From positions 1-23,697 of the forward strand of contig JAMYWO010000473.1 in NCBI GenBank assembly GCA_024220525.1: a DNA stretch of 23,697 bases, given 5' to 3'. This DNA comes from Cochliopodium minus. Lineage: Eukaryota; Discosea; Himatismenida; Cochliopodiidae. Made by a program: the position numbers and the translations under genes. The notes under the pieces are model-generated. The model ran no database searches, was not told the DNA's origin, and saw only the letters and a list, made by a program, of their open reading frames with translations. This document shows, piece after piece, positions 1 to 8,553 of this stretch (positions within the stretch are counted from its first letter, which is position 1; each line of letters starts with the position of its first letter).

Positions 1-58
1 TTTACAACTTTGTTAGCGGATATAAATTAATTGCTAACAAAATTTAAACTGTTGTAAA
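1..58. repeat. Long imperfect inverted repeat inside the last visible Rab11 intron
   Basis: The left arm TTTACAACTTTGTTAGC (1-17) is matched by GCTAACAAA (33-41) and GTTGTAAA (51-58). The right arm is interrupted by a 9-base insertion (ATTTAAACT), and the loop is 15 bases. All 17 arm bases can pair. On the minus strand this lies in the intron that follows Rab11 exon 3 and runs off the window edge. It could be an intronic hairpin or the end of a small miniature inverted-repeat element; no target-site duplication can be judged because the sequence begins at base 1. Confidence 0.6.
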
Positions 59-102
59 ATTTTGAACATCTCTAAATTATATTTGAATTATTATTTTTTT
101 AC

Positions 103-880
103 CTTCAACAGGAACAGCACGTAAATGTTTCAAATCATTTTTATTTCCGACCAACATGACGGAGATATCAGATGAAGCATGTTGTTGCAATTCATCGAGC
201 CATCTCTCTACATTATCAAAGCTGTTGTGTTTAGTGATATCATAGACCAAGAGAGCACCATGAGCACCTCTATAATAAGCAGAAGTGATTGCTCTATATC
301 TTTCTTGACCAGCTATGAAGAAGGAGAAAAAAGGATGTAAGAATATAAAAAAATATGAGAAAATATAAAAGCTGAATATTTGCTTTATGTTATTTTATTT
401 GTTATTTTCTGTATAAATAAGATGATTGAATAAAGATTGTCCAATATATGAAATTTTGATCGTTATTTAAAAATATATAGAATATAAAACATTAAATCAG
501 CATTTTATAAAGTTTAATTCAATCAAAAGTATTGATAAATGATATTCTATAAAATATATATATTTTTTTCGCTTTAATATTTTTCCAATTTTATAAAATT
601 GTTACCTGTATCCCAAATTTGTGCTTTAATTACTTTATCTTTGCATTTTACACTTCTTGTAGCAAATTCTACACCAATTGTAGATTTACTTTCCAATGAA
701 AATTCATCTTGTGTGAATCTGCTCAATAGATTACTTTTACCAACACCAGAATCACCTATTATGGTCAAAAATTGATTTATATTAATTATTAGTGCAAAAG
801 GGTTTATTATTCAATATTTAATTACCAATAAGTACAATTTTGAATAATTTATCATAATCATCTTCATTCATGTCTGTCAT
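103..880 (-). CDS. rab11: Rab11-family small GTPase, three exons visible, C-terminal exon(s) off the left edge
   Basis: Minus-strand exons 880-826, 755-606 and 312-103 join in phase across GT-AG introns. The product begins [19 protein letters not shown], and the joins restore the P-loop GDSGVGKS and switch [19 protein letters not shown], the latter diagnostic of Rab11/Rab25. Switch I region [11 protein letters not shown] and the guanine-specificity motif NKND follow. The frame stops after PVE at donor 102, exactly where Rab11 proteins would continue with the ExxxFA helix, the SAL motif and the prenylated cysteine tail, so about 75 residues are missing beyond the window. Rab11 directs recycling-endosome and post-Golgi traffic, and contractile-vacuole function in amoebae. 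The start at 880 is the first ATG and gives the usual short acidic N-terminus. It is divergent from the transhydrogenase gene, with a 534-bp spacer. All residues needed for GTP binding and hydrolysis that lie in view are present. Confidence 0.93.
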
Positions 881-1414
881 ATTGAAATATGTTTTATTTT
901 TAAAAGTACTCCTTTGATATTTTTTTTTTTTTATATTTTAATTTATAACAGATATCCTTTAATTTTGGAGTATTGGAAAGGTATTCTATTATCACAATTC
1001 TCTTTAATAGAATAAAAAAATATTAAAAATTTGAAAAGCATCAATTCAATTTTGAGAAAAGAAATCACTTTATTTGAATATCTAATATTTTATTGGAAAG
1101 ATAATTTTAAATCTCCTCACTTTAAAAAATTAAAAGGAAACGTTAAGAATTATGAATATATCAAGCAATCTTCTATTAATTGGGAATTACCATCAAATAA
1201 TTTTCTATCCAAACAATATTTATATTTATTCTGGAATAGTAAAAAATGATTAACATGATAAATTAATTTGGGCATATTGAATGGAATAATGATTGGTTTT
1301 GTTTGATAATACAAAATCAAAGGAATTTTTTTAATTTTATGTGAAATTATATAAAAAAAAAATTTAAACATAGAATTGAACAAAATCTCTTTTTTATATC
1401 TCAAAGAAAGAAAG
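881..1414. promoter_or_regulatory. Divergent spacer between rab11 and the transhydrogenase gene
   Basis: This 534-bp AT-rich stretch separates two head-to-head genes and should contain both promoters. No clear TATA element stands out against the background composition. It contains a 72-codon open frame (1031-1249, +), listed separately, and poly-T/poly-A runs near 918-933 and 1354-1362. Nothing else recognisable was seen. Confidence 0.4.
1031..1249 (+). other. Orphan 72-codon open frame without ATG, possible gene relic or missed exon
   Basis: The frame opens at a TTG and closes with TGA at 1247-1249. The translation has a protein-like composition, with WKDNF, NYEYIKQ, INWELP and LFW motifs. 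A shorter open stretch at about 957-1016 encodes LEYWKGILLSQF, reminiscent of the FEYLIFYWKDNF part of this frame. There is no in-frame ATG and no convincing acceptor directly upstream. It could be a degraded duplicate, a short exon of an unrecognised gene, or chance. No family is recognised. Confidence 0.2.
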
Positions 1415-2628
1415 ATGAAAATATTTAAGAAGATGATTTTCAATAAAAAGAATCCAATGATAAATCAAAGATTCAAAAACATAAAAACCGTAAAATAAAA
1501 ATTAAAATAAATATTTTTATATAAATGAGTCTATATACATCCTTCTCTTGCCATAAATAGAATTCTTATGCAAAGCAATATTTCAGAAATTATCAAACAT
1601 CACCCCAAAAAAATGAAATACCAGAATTTGATTTGATTGTTATAGGATCTGGACCAAGTGGTAAAGCAGCGGCTTTCGCAGCTGCAAAGATAGGGAAGAA
1701 TGTGGCAATAGTAGATAATTTGGAGCAATTGGGAGGTAAGAAATAAACTCCTTAGTAAGATCTATGTAACATATGGATGGTCATATAGACGCATATGTTT
1801 ATCTTTTGGATATATAATCTTCCAAAAAGCATCTTTTTTTGTTTATTTTGAAGAAAAATGATTTTCTCACTTTCTCACGTTTTAATTCATATAATATAGG
1901 AGCAAATATCCATTGGGGAACAATACCTGTAAGAGAAAAAAAAAAAAAAAAAATTAATTGAAAAAATAAGATAGAAACAATATAGAATCAAATCAATATA
2001 GATCAACGAAATAAAAATTGATTTAATTTATTGATCTCAATATATCATTCGATTCAAATAATAAAACAATAAAAAAATATAGATCTCAAAAAGATTTTTT
2101 TTTAAATTCAATGATTTGTACAAAAAGAGTACTTTTTTTCGTACAAAACAAAAATCTAGAACTGAAAGACTCTAAAAAAAGTTTTTTATTAGCGGATAAA
2201 AAGTTAAAGAATGAATAAATAACACTCAAAATGTTATAGAACTCTCTTTTTTCCATTTTATTAAAAAATTTGGAACAGTACATAATTTTTGATAAATTAT
2301 TATTTTTTTTAAAAAATAAATATAATAAATAATTTGTGAAGAATAATTAAAATTTAACTAAAAAAAAAAATAAAACTAAAAAATAATGTGAAATTTAAAA
2401 TTTTTTTAAATTATTTTTTTATAAAGAGTAAAACACTTAGAGAAGCAATCATACATTACAGTCAGTACAGACAAAAATCCTTCACGGGAGACATTTCTGA
2501 CAAGGAGGAGGGAAGTATCAATTCCATGAAGGAGTTCACCCGTAGGGTTCATCACGTAATCGCCCGTCAAAAGGAGGTTCTCACGTCTCAAATTTTAAGA
2601 AACAAAATTACTTTGATTGATGGACATG
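1415..2628 (+). CDS. sthA: Soluble pyridine nucleotide transhydrogenase (SthA-type), N-terminal third only
   Basis: Exons 1415-1489, 1561-1735, 1900-1928 and 2427-2628 join in phase. The product starts [12 protein letters not shown] (a second in-frame ATG lies at 1433) and has a basic N-terminus of about 45 residues with almost no acidic residues before [10 protein letters not shown], as in a mitochondrial presequence. It then has the FAD Rossmann motif [12 protein letters not shown], followed by [19 protein letters not shown] and, near the end, [14 protein letters not shown]. The HWGTIPSK/TLREA pattern is that of bacterial Si-specific NAD(P)+ transhydrogenases, which move hydride between NADPH and NAD+, rather than of lipoamide dehydrogenase (CLNVGCIPSK). 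The single cysteine that E. coli SthA keeps here is Asn. Only about 160 of the usual 465-470 residues are present: the frame ends at donor 2629, the NAD-binding and dimerisation domains are absent, and a convergent gene begins 222 bp on. Possible origin by transfer from bacteria is an inference. Confidence 0.85.
2115..2147. repeat. Imperfect palindrome in transhydrogenase intron 3
   Basis: TTTGTAC at 2115-2121 is mirrored by GTACAAA at 2141-2147. The interior AAAAAGAGTACTTTTTTTC is itself nearly self-complementary around GTAC, giving a 33-base imperfect palindrome with a one-base offset. It sits in the longest intron of the gene (1929-2426, 498 nt). No function is known; in such AT-rich DNA a chance origin is possible. 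Confidence 0.4.
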
Positions 2629-2849
2629 GTAATATTTTTATTTTTTAATAATTTTTTTTTATTGATTTTTTTATTTATTATTTTTTAATTTTTATTATTT
2701 TTTATTTTTTATTTTTTATTTTTTATTTTTTATTTTTTATTTTTTATTTTTTCTTTTTTATTTTTTATTTTTTATTTTTTATTTTTTATTTTTTATTTTT
2801 TATTTTTTATTTTTTATTTTTATCATTTTTCCTATTCATTTTATTTTAC
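2629..2849. repeat. (ATTTTTT)n low-complexity tract between two unfinished convergent genes
   Basis: Starting just after the 5' splice site of transhydrogenase exon 4, the sequence is almost pure T with single A interruptions. From about 2698 to 2820 it is a tandem array of the 7-mer ATTTTTT, about 17 units with one C interruption near 2752. It ends at the 5' splice site (minus strand, 2849-2848) of the last RhoGEF exon. No exon of either gene can be placed inside it. Confidence 0.9.
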
Positions 2850-5800
2850 CTCTCAGAGAAACACAGAAGGGATAATCTTTGCTAGAAGGGAACTGGTCAC
2901 TGTTGTTACCCTCTGTGACTGAAGTGTTGTCTATCACAGAACAGTGAGACAAATCTATCATTGCACCAAAAACGAGTTCTTTCTCAAATCTTTCCTAGAA
3001 AATAAAATATTAAATATTAAATAAAAAATAAAAAATAAAAAATAAAAAATAAAAAAATAAAAAATAAAAAATAAAAAAATATATAAACAAAATAAATAAT
3101 AATAAAATAGTAAATAAAAAATAAAAAATAAAAAATAATATTATAAATAATAAAAATAAATAAAAATTTTTTTTACGTTCAAATTCTTCGTCAACATAAA
3201 TGATGTGTTTTTATTTTCATTTTTCTTTGCAATGACAACGATGTCGCTGAACAAGTACAACACGATTTTGTTTGGAGTTCTCTGTTTCCACCAAGCTAAA
3301 AATAAAAATTTCTTTAAATTTAGTTTGAATTTTATTTTTATTTTATTTTTATTTTTATTTTATTTTTATTTTATTTTTATTTTATTTTTATTTTATTTTT
3401 ATTTTATTTTATTTTTTTATTTTTATTTTTTTAAAAATTTTTTTTACTTAAATTTTCAAATTCTTTGACAAAGTTCCTTCCCTCTTTCCATATCACTGGA
3501 CAATCTTGCACTTTCTTTTCTATGGCAGTCATTGTGTGTTCTGTGTCAGATTTTCTTTTTGCTTCGTTGATATGTTCAGCAGTGGCTAACAAAGTAATTA
3601 AAAATAAATTAAAAGGAAAAAATAAAATTAACAAATAAAAAATAAAAAGAAAAATAAAAATAAAAATTATTTACTTTTGGAGACTTCATGAGCTTTTCTA
3701 AGCTGACTTTTGTCGTTAATTTCAATTGAGTTTTTTTCGAGATTCTAAAAATAAATAAAAAATAAAAAATAAAATAATATAAAATTAAAATATAAAAAAT
3801 CTAAAAAAAAATTTGAAATTTGAAATAAAAAATAATGAAACAAATTTAAAAAAGAAATTAAATGTTTAAAAAAAAATAAAAAATAAAAATTTACTTCTAG
3901 TAGGAGACAATATCTCATGATTCTTTGGATAGGTTGAATCAAGAAATGGCCAATGGAGAAAGTGTTTTGGAGAATTCTTTCTTTTAAATCCTTAAACCAC
4001 AAACCAACTGTCCCTGTATTTTCTTCCAACAAATTGAATGCCTCCGCACTTCTTCCATAATTCACTAATTGATAATAAAAAAAATATAAAATAAAAAATA
4101 AGAAATAAATAAACAGATCTAATAAATAAATAATAAATAAAATTTAATTAAAAAAAAGAAATAATAAATAATAAATAAACAAAATGTGGATTTTATCATT
4201 AAATAACAAAAAAATCTATATAAAAAAATGATTAAAAAATAATAACAAAAAAATAAATAATCATAAAAAAATTTTAACAAAAAAAAGAAAAATAAATAAT
4301 AAATAAACAAAATTGTAGATTTTATCATTAAATAACAAAAATCTAAATAAAATTTAAAAAATAATAAAAAAATCGATAAAAATAAATAATAAAATAAAAA
4401 ATGAAAATAAAAAGATAAAAATAAATAAATAAATTAACCTGCATAAACGGAATAAATCCTGGAAGAAACAGCAAAATACTCTTGAAACAAATCCCCAAAA
4501 TGATAGACGTTCCCGAAATTTTCAGTCTTTGTGGGATTAGAGTGGTTCTTCTTCAAAGCTTGCAAAAGGGAATAGTTGAGGTTGTAGATGGTTTCGATGT
4601 TGGAAAAAAGTATTTGGAGGAACTTTTCGAAGCTTATCCTTCCGTGCTCCCTTTCTATCATCTCGTACAAACTTGTTATTCTTCTTTCTGAAAAATCTCT
4701 GTTTATGGCTTCACGCAACTAATAAACAAAAAAAATTTGAAGAAAAAATAAAAAAAAATAGAAATTAAAAAAAGAAAAAATAAAAAAAAACAAAATAAAA
4801 AATAGAAATTAAAAAGAAAAAATAAAAAAAAAACAAAAATAAATATTTTAAAAATATTTTAATAAAAAGATAAAAATACAAAGTATTAAAAAAATTTTTA
4901 CGTTTAAAATGCTCTAAAATTTTTTAAAATTAGATTTTAACTGAAATTTGAAACATTGTTTTTTTTAACCTTGATACTGTCTACATAAGTAACTTCAGTA
5001 GAAACGACTTCATTAATAAGAGAATAATACTCCTTCTCCATTTTATCTAATAATAAAAAAAATATAAAAAAAATGAAAAAATAAAAAATAAAAATAAAAA
5101 TAAAATAAATAAATGTGTTGAAAAAATAAAATTAAATTAAAAAACCTCTTTTCTCAAATAATTTTTGACTTGTTTTCAAATTCTCTTTAGGACTTAATTC
5201 AACAGGATTCCCAACTTTTTTCTCGACAACTCGGTTCTCAGGAGGAGCTTTCTTCTCTGCAAACTTCCTCGGAGATTTTTTGGCGATCATTTTTTTCCCA
5301 GGCCCTTTCGCTTTTAAATTTTTCCTTTCAGGAAGTTTCAAATTTAGATGAACAGTATTGTTTTCGTTTGTTTCTCTTGGGCTTATTGCTTCAAAAAAAA
5401 AAAAATTAATTTATAATTAATTAATTTTAAAAAAAATCAAAAAAATAATTTTATTTTTAAAATTTAAAAAAATTTGTTTTTACCAGTGTTCCCTTTTTTG
5501 TAGACCATATTTTTGATGATGGGGATTTCAGTGCCCTTTTTGACTATATTTTCTTGGTTTCTAGGAAACTCTTGATTTTTCAATGGTCCGCTGTCTGTGA
5601 CGTTAATAAAAAAATGGAATGAAAAAAAGAATATAAATTTTAAAAAAAAGGGGTTGACCTTTTTTATTGGAAATAGGTTCATATTCTTTTCTTGGAGATT
5701 CTTTCCTTGTGGAAAGGTTCTCTCTATTGTTGGTCAAAGGCAAAATGTTTGGAGTAAGAGAAGAACTATCGTCCCCAGTGAATTCAACGACATCCTCCAA

Positions 5801-7014
5801 CCTCAAATTGTTGCTTACAGGAATGTTCATGTTAGAATTGCTAATTTTTGTGTTAGATGTGTTAATGTTTGCATTAGAGGTATTTATGTTCATGTTAGAA
5901 TTATCAATGTTTGTGTTAGACGTGTTGCTGTTTGTGTTTGTGTTAGAAAAGTTATTGCTAATGCTGATGTTGTTATTGGTAGGGTTAATATTTCCGGTAT
6001 AACTGTTATTATTTGTGTTGGGAGTATCGACGTTGTTTAAATGGTTATTATTATTATTATTGTTGTTGGGACTTAAATTTTTATTAGGACTCGCATTATT
6101 ACTTTCATTGTGATTAGAAATTATGTTATTATTATATAAATGGTTATTGCTGTTATTAATAAGACTTTTATTATTGTTATTAGGACTTACATTATTGTTA
6201 TTAGGATTTACATTATTGTTATTAGAACTTACATTATTGGTTAGACTTGTATTACTTCCATTATTATTACTAATGTTGTTTATATTGTTGTTTTGTTGTG
6301 CCAATTTCAACAGATCCTCTAATCTCTTTACTTCCGATATCAATTGATTGTTGTTCTGGTTTATCATGTTGATCTGAGTTACATAGATATTCTCCCTTTG
6401 AAGTTGGATGGACAACTTGTTGTCTAGCACATCATAGGCCTCGCTGAGTCTTTGCAGGTCGCTTTTGCATTTGTTTAATTCAACGAAACTTTCCCTTTGT
6501 ATCGTTTCTAAATTTTGTTGCATCAATTTATTTTCTATTATTTGTTTTTCCTTTTGTTTTAATATTATTATATATTAAAAATTTTAAATTTATTTCAGTT
6601 AAATTTTATTTTTTTATTTTATGATTTTTATTTGTTTGTTAATCAATTCTATAAGCGAATAGATTGATGGAAAGGATATGGAAAATATCTTCAAATTATT
6701 TTAATTGATTATGAGGAAAAGAATATTAAGATCCTTCAATAAATGAATATGATTTTCAAATCTATCGTTTCAGATATGGCCGGTTTATAAAGTATAACGT
6801 ATCAAATTTTTTTAAAAAGAAAAGAATAAAATTGGATCAAATGAATGAATATAATCAAAAAATGAAAAACTATTGAAGAGATGGAAATTTGTGATAAAAT
6901 TCGAATATATTGTATAATTTTTTGAATAGGACTTACATATTTATCTTTCCAAAAAGTTGCTGTCATTTGCAACTTCAATATTTCATCTTGATATAAGATA
7001 TTATTGGTGCTCAT
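2850..7014 (-). CDS. Rho guanine nucleotide exchange factor (DH-PH), eleven exons, PH domain cut short
   Basis: Minus-strand exons 7014-6937, 6550-5659, 5594-5484, 5388-5146, 5046-4970, 4718-4439, 4064-3895, 3744-3675, 3585-3448, 3295-3177 and 2994-2850 join in phase to about 774 residues. Residues 1-110 form a coiled coil; about 110-260 is Asn-rich low complexity; about 290-440 is a Lys/Pro-rich basic linker. The DH domain spans about 445-660: it opens with EYYSLINEVVSTEVTYVDS, continues with FSNIETIYNLN, and has the conserved helix LIQPIQRIMRYCLLLE. The PH domain begins near 690 (IVLYLFSDIVVIAKK) and stops after YPFCVSL, before its C-terminal helix with the invariant Trp. RhoGEFs load GTP onto Rho/Rac GTPases at membranes to drive actin remodelling. 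Reading through the last donor gives only GKIK and a TGA (2838-2836). The 3' exons are missing, as in the convergent transhydrogenase gene. The start is the first ATG in a frame that opens a coiled coil. Confidence 0.9.
4150..4370. repeat. Tandem duplication of about 128 bp inside RhoGEF intron 6
   Basis: A segment containing AATAAACAAAATGTGGATTTT and then ATCATTAAATAACAAAAA (about 4170-4212) recurs, slightly changed (AAACAAAATTGTAGATTTT), at about 4301-4340. The flanking A-rich sequence resembles itself at the same spacing. The copies differ by small indels and substitutions. It explains why this intron (4065-4438) is the longest between the RhoGEF's conserved exons. Confidence 0.65.
6171..6238. 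repeat. 21-bp coding minisatellite in the RhoGEF Asn-rich region
   Basis: Three adjacent 21-bp units (6171-6191, 6192-6212, 6213-6233) of TTATTGTTATTAGGACTTAC(A) differ at one or two bases and are followed by a partial unit. On the minus strand each encodes VNPNNNN or VSPNNNN. Nearby, at 5815-5960, a looser repeat encodes runs such as NTSNTNI and SNMNIN. The array probably arose by replication slippage, which expands Asn-rich linkers, and is likely to be polymorphic. Confidence 0.75.
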
Positions 7015-7247
7015 TGGTAATTTTTCTTTCAATTTTTTTTATTTTTTTTTTTGAATTCTTGTATAAAAAAAAATAAACAAAAAATAATTATAAAGTTTAT
7101 TCAAATAAATCATTTTTTGATCTAAGAAGAATAGAATCTATCCAAATTTGTATTGAAAGCTTTGTATCAAATCAGAGAAAAAAAATTTAAAAAAAAAAAA
7201 TGATAAGAGCGGAAATAAATAGAACCAGACTTTTAATCCTTAAAGAA

Positions 7248-8404
7248 TCAAAAAATACTGAAAGAGTTATTCTTTACAAAAGAAACGTAATGATTACGGA
7301 TCCGTTGAAAAGTAGGACAAGAATCAGAATCGATTTTGTAATTTTGTAAAAGCTGATCGTCACTACCTAAAAGGTTTAAGTTGGAAACGGAGAGGACTTG
7401 GCGGGTGGTGGAGGTGATAAAGCAAGAAGACCAGTTTGAAAGGTCGTCAAGGTTGGGGTTCTTGTAGATTACTTTCAACCCGTTCTCTTTGCAATAGTCT
7501 AATACGACTTGGGAGACTGTACCTTGTAATACTGTGTCTTGAGGTGCAGTAACAATGGAAAATCTTGTTTAATAAAAAAATATAAAAAAAAATGAAAAAT
7601 AAAAAGATAAAAATTTTGATATAAAATAAAAAACTACTATTTTATTTTTTTTACGGTTCTTTTTGAACTGCAAAAAAATTGGAGGACATCCCTTCAAAGA
7701 GGTTCTTTTGTTCATCAGAAAGGAGGATCTCCTCAATGTTTGGTCCTTTCTTCTTGAGATATTCGTCACATTCTTTGATCCAACTGTTGTATTTATAAGA
7801 AGGATCTTGGATGGAAAAAAAAAATTTAAAGTTTAAATTGAATAATGAGTTAAATTTTAAAATTAATTTTTGAAATTGAATTTTTTTTTAAATTCAGCTT
7901 TCAACTTTTTTTTTTTTTACCTTTTCTTCCTCCTATCATTCTTACTTCTACTTGTGATGATCCCTTTGGTGGATCAGGCAGTTCTTCAACACGTACCAAG
8001 ATATCGAAGAGATCCACTTTCATCTCATATTTGTTCTTGATATTTGTGATCCATTCATCCCATCTGGGTGTGAGGATCATGTATATCCTCATCTCTGTCT
8101 TGAATTTGTATGTATCCATCATTTCTCTCATTGCCAATTTGAGTGAAGGGGAGATATAATTTTCAACATCGTTTATCGGGAAGGAATCTTTGGATGATTC
8201 AATCACAACCTCCTTTGTATCGAAGTTGATAGGTGTTATTTTCTTGGCGAATGATAATCGTTTGAGATGATAGTGATATTCGAATATATTCGTTTGATTA
8301 AAAGTCCTACATGCAGTATAAACACCACTAAAATTTTCGGACAAGATATGTTTTATAGGAATGGTATTATTTATTTTCTTTTCTCCATTAATAACTGTAA
8401 TCAT
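7248..8404 (-). CDS. Class IV aminotransferase-like PLP-dependent enzyme
   Basis: Exons 8404-7921, 7805-7655 and 7563-7248 join in phase to 316 residues ending in TGA. Hallmarks in order are GVYTACRTF and the HLKRL motif of the N-terminal domain; EVRMIGGRK followed across the intron by DPSYKYNSW, where the Lys of SYK is the likely PLP-binding residue; EILLSD; and EGMSSNFFAV, the strongly conserved class IV signature. PFSIVTAPQDTVLQGTVSQVV matches the usual start of the C-terminal half. The layout resembles the D-amino-acid-aminotransferase-like/branched-chain group found in plants and protists; the exact substrate cannot be read from the sequence. The length is normal, so the gene looks whole. 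It lies 149 bp downstream of the next minus-strand gene and 233 bp upstream of the RhoGEF start, each presumably with its own promoter. Confidence 0.85.
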
Positions 8405-8553
8405 TCAATAACAAAATTATAAAGAAATCACTTTGAAATTTTTTTTTTTTTTTTGAAATAAAACTTTAATAATAATAAATTTTTTTGAGATTTATATACA
8501 GGAATTAGAATGGTAATATTTTGATGATTTGATAATGATAATGAATGGTTTGT

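Noticed and set aside
2086-2283. Minus-strand 65-codon frame in transhydrogenase intron 3
   Set aside because: Phe/Lys/Ser-rich translation of AT-rich intron DNA, with no similarity or splice context suggesting a nested gene.
2698-2820. (ATTTTTT)n array considered as a CRISPR-like or centromeric repeat
   Set aside because: The unit is a 7-base homopolymer-like simple repeat with no spacers and similar tracts occur in nearby introns, so slippage is a sufficient explanation.
3205-3468. Plus-strand hydrophobic open frame ending in repeated FYFIF units
   Set aside because: It covers a RhoGEF exon in antisense and then an intronic TTTTA repeat. It is low-complexity translation, not a membrane protein.
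4119-4328. Minus-strand Tyr/Phe-rich frame in RhoGEF intron 6
   Set aside because: It is a translation of the intronic tandem duplication; the repeat accounts for its pattern.
5597-6347. Plus-strand open frames rich in Val/Leu (5597-6040, 5667-6002, 6123-6347)
   Set aside because: They are antisense to the Asn-rich exon of the RhoGEF; Leu/Val runs are the complement of Asn codons.
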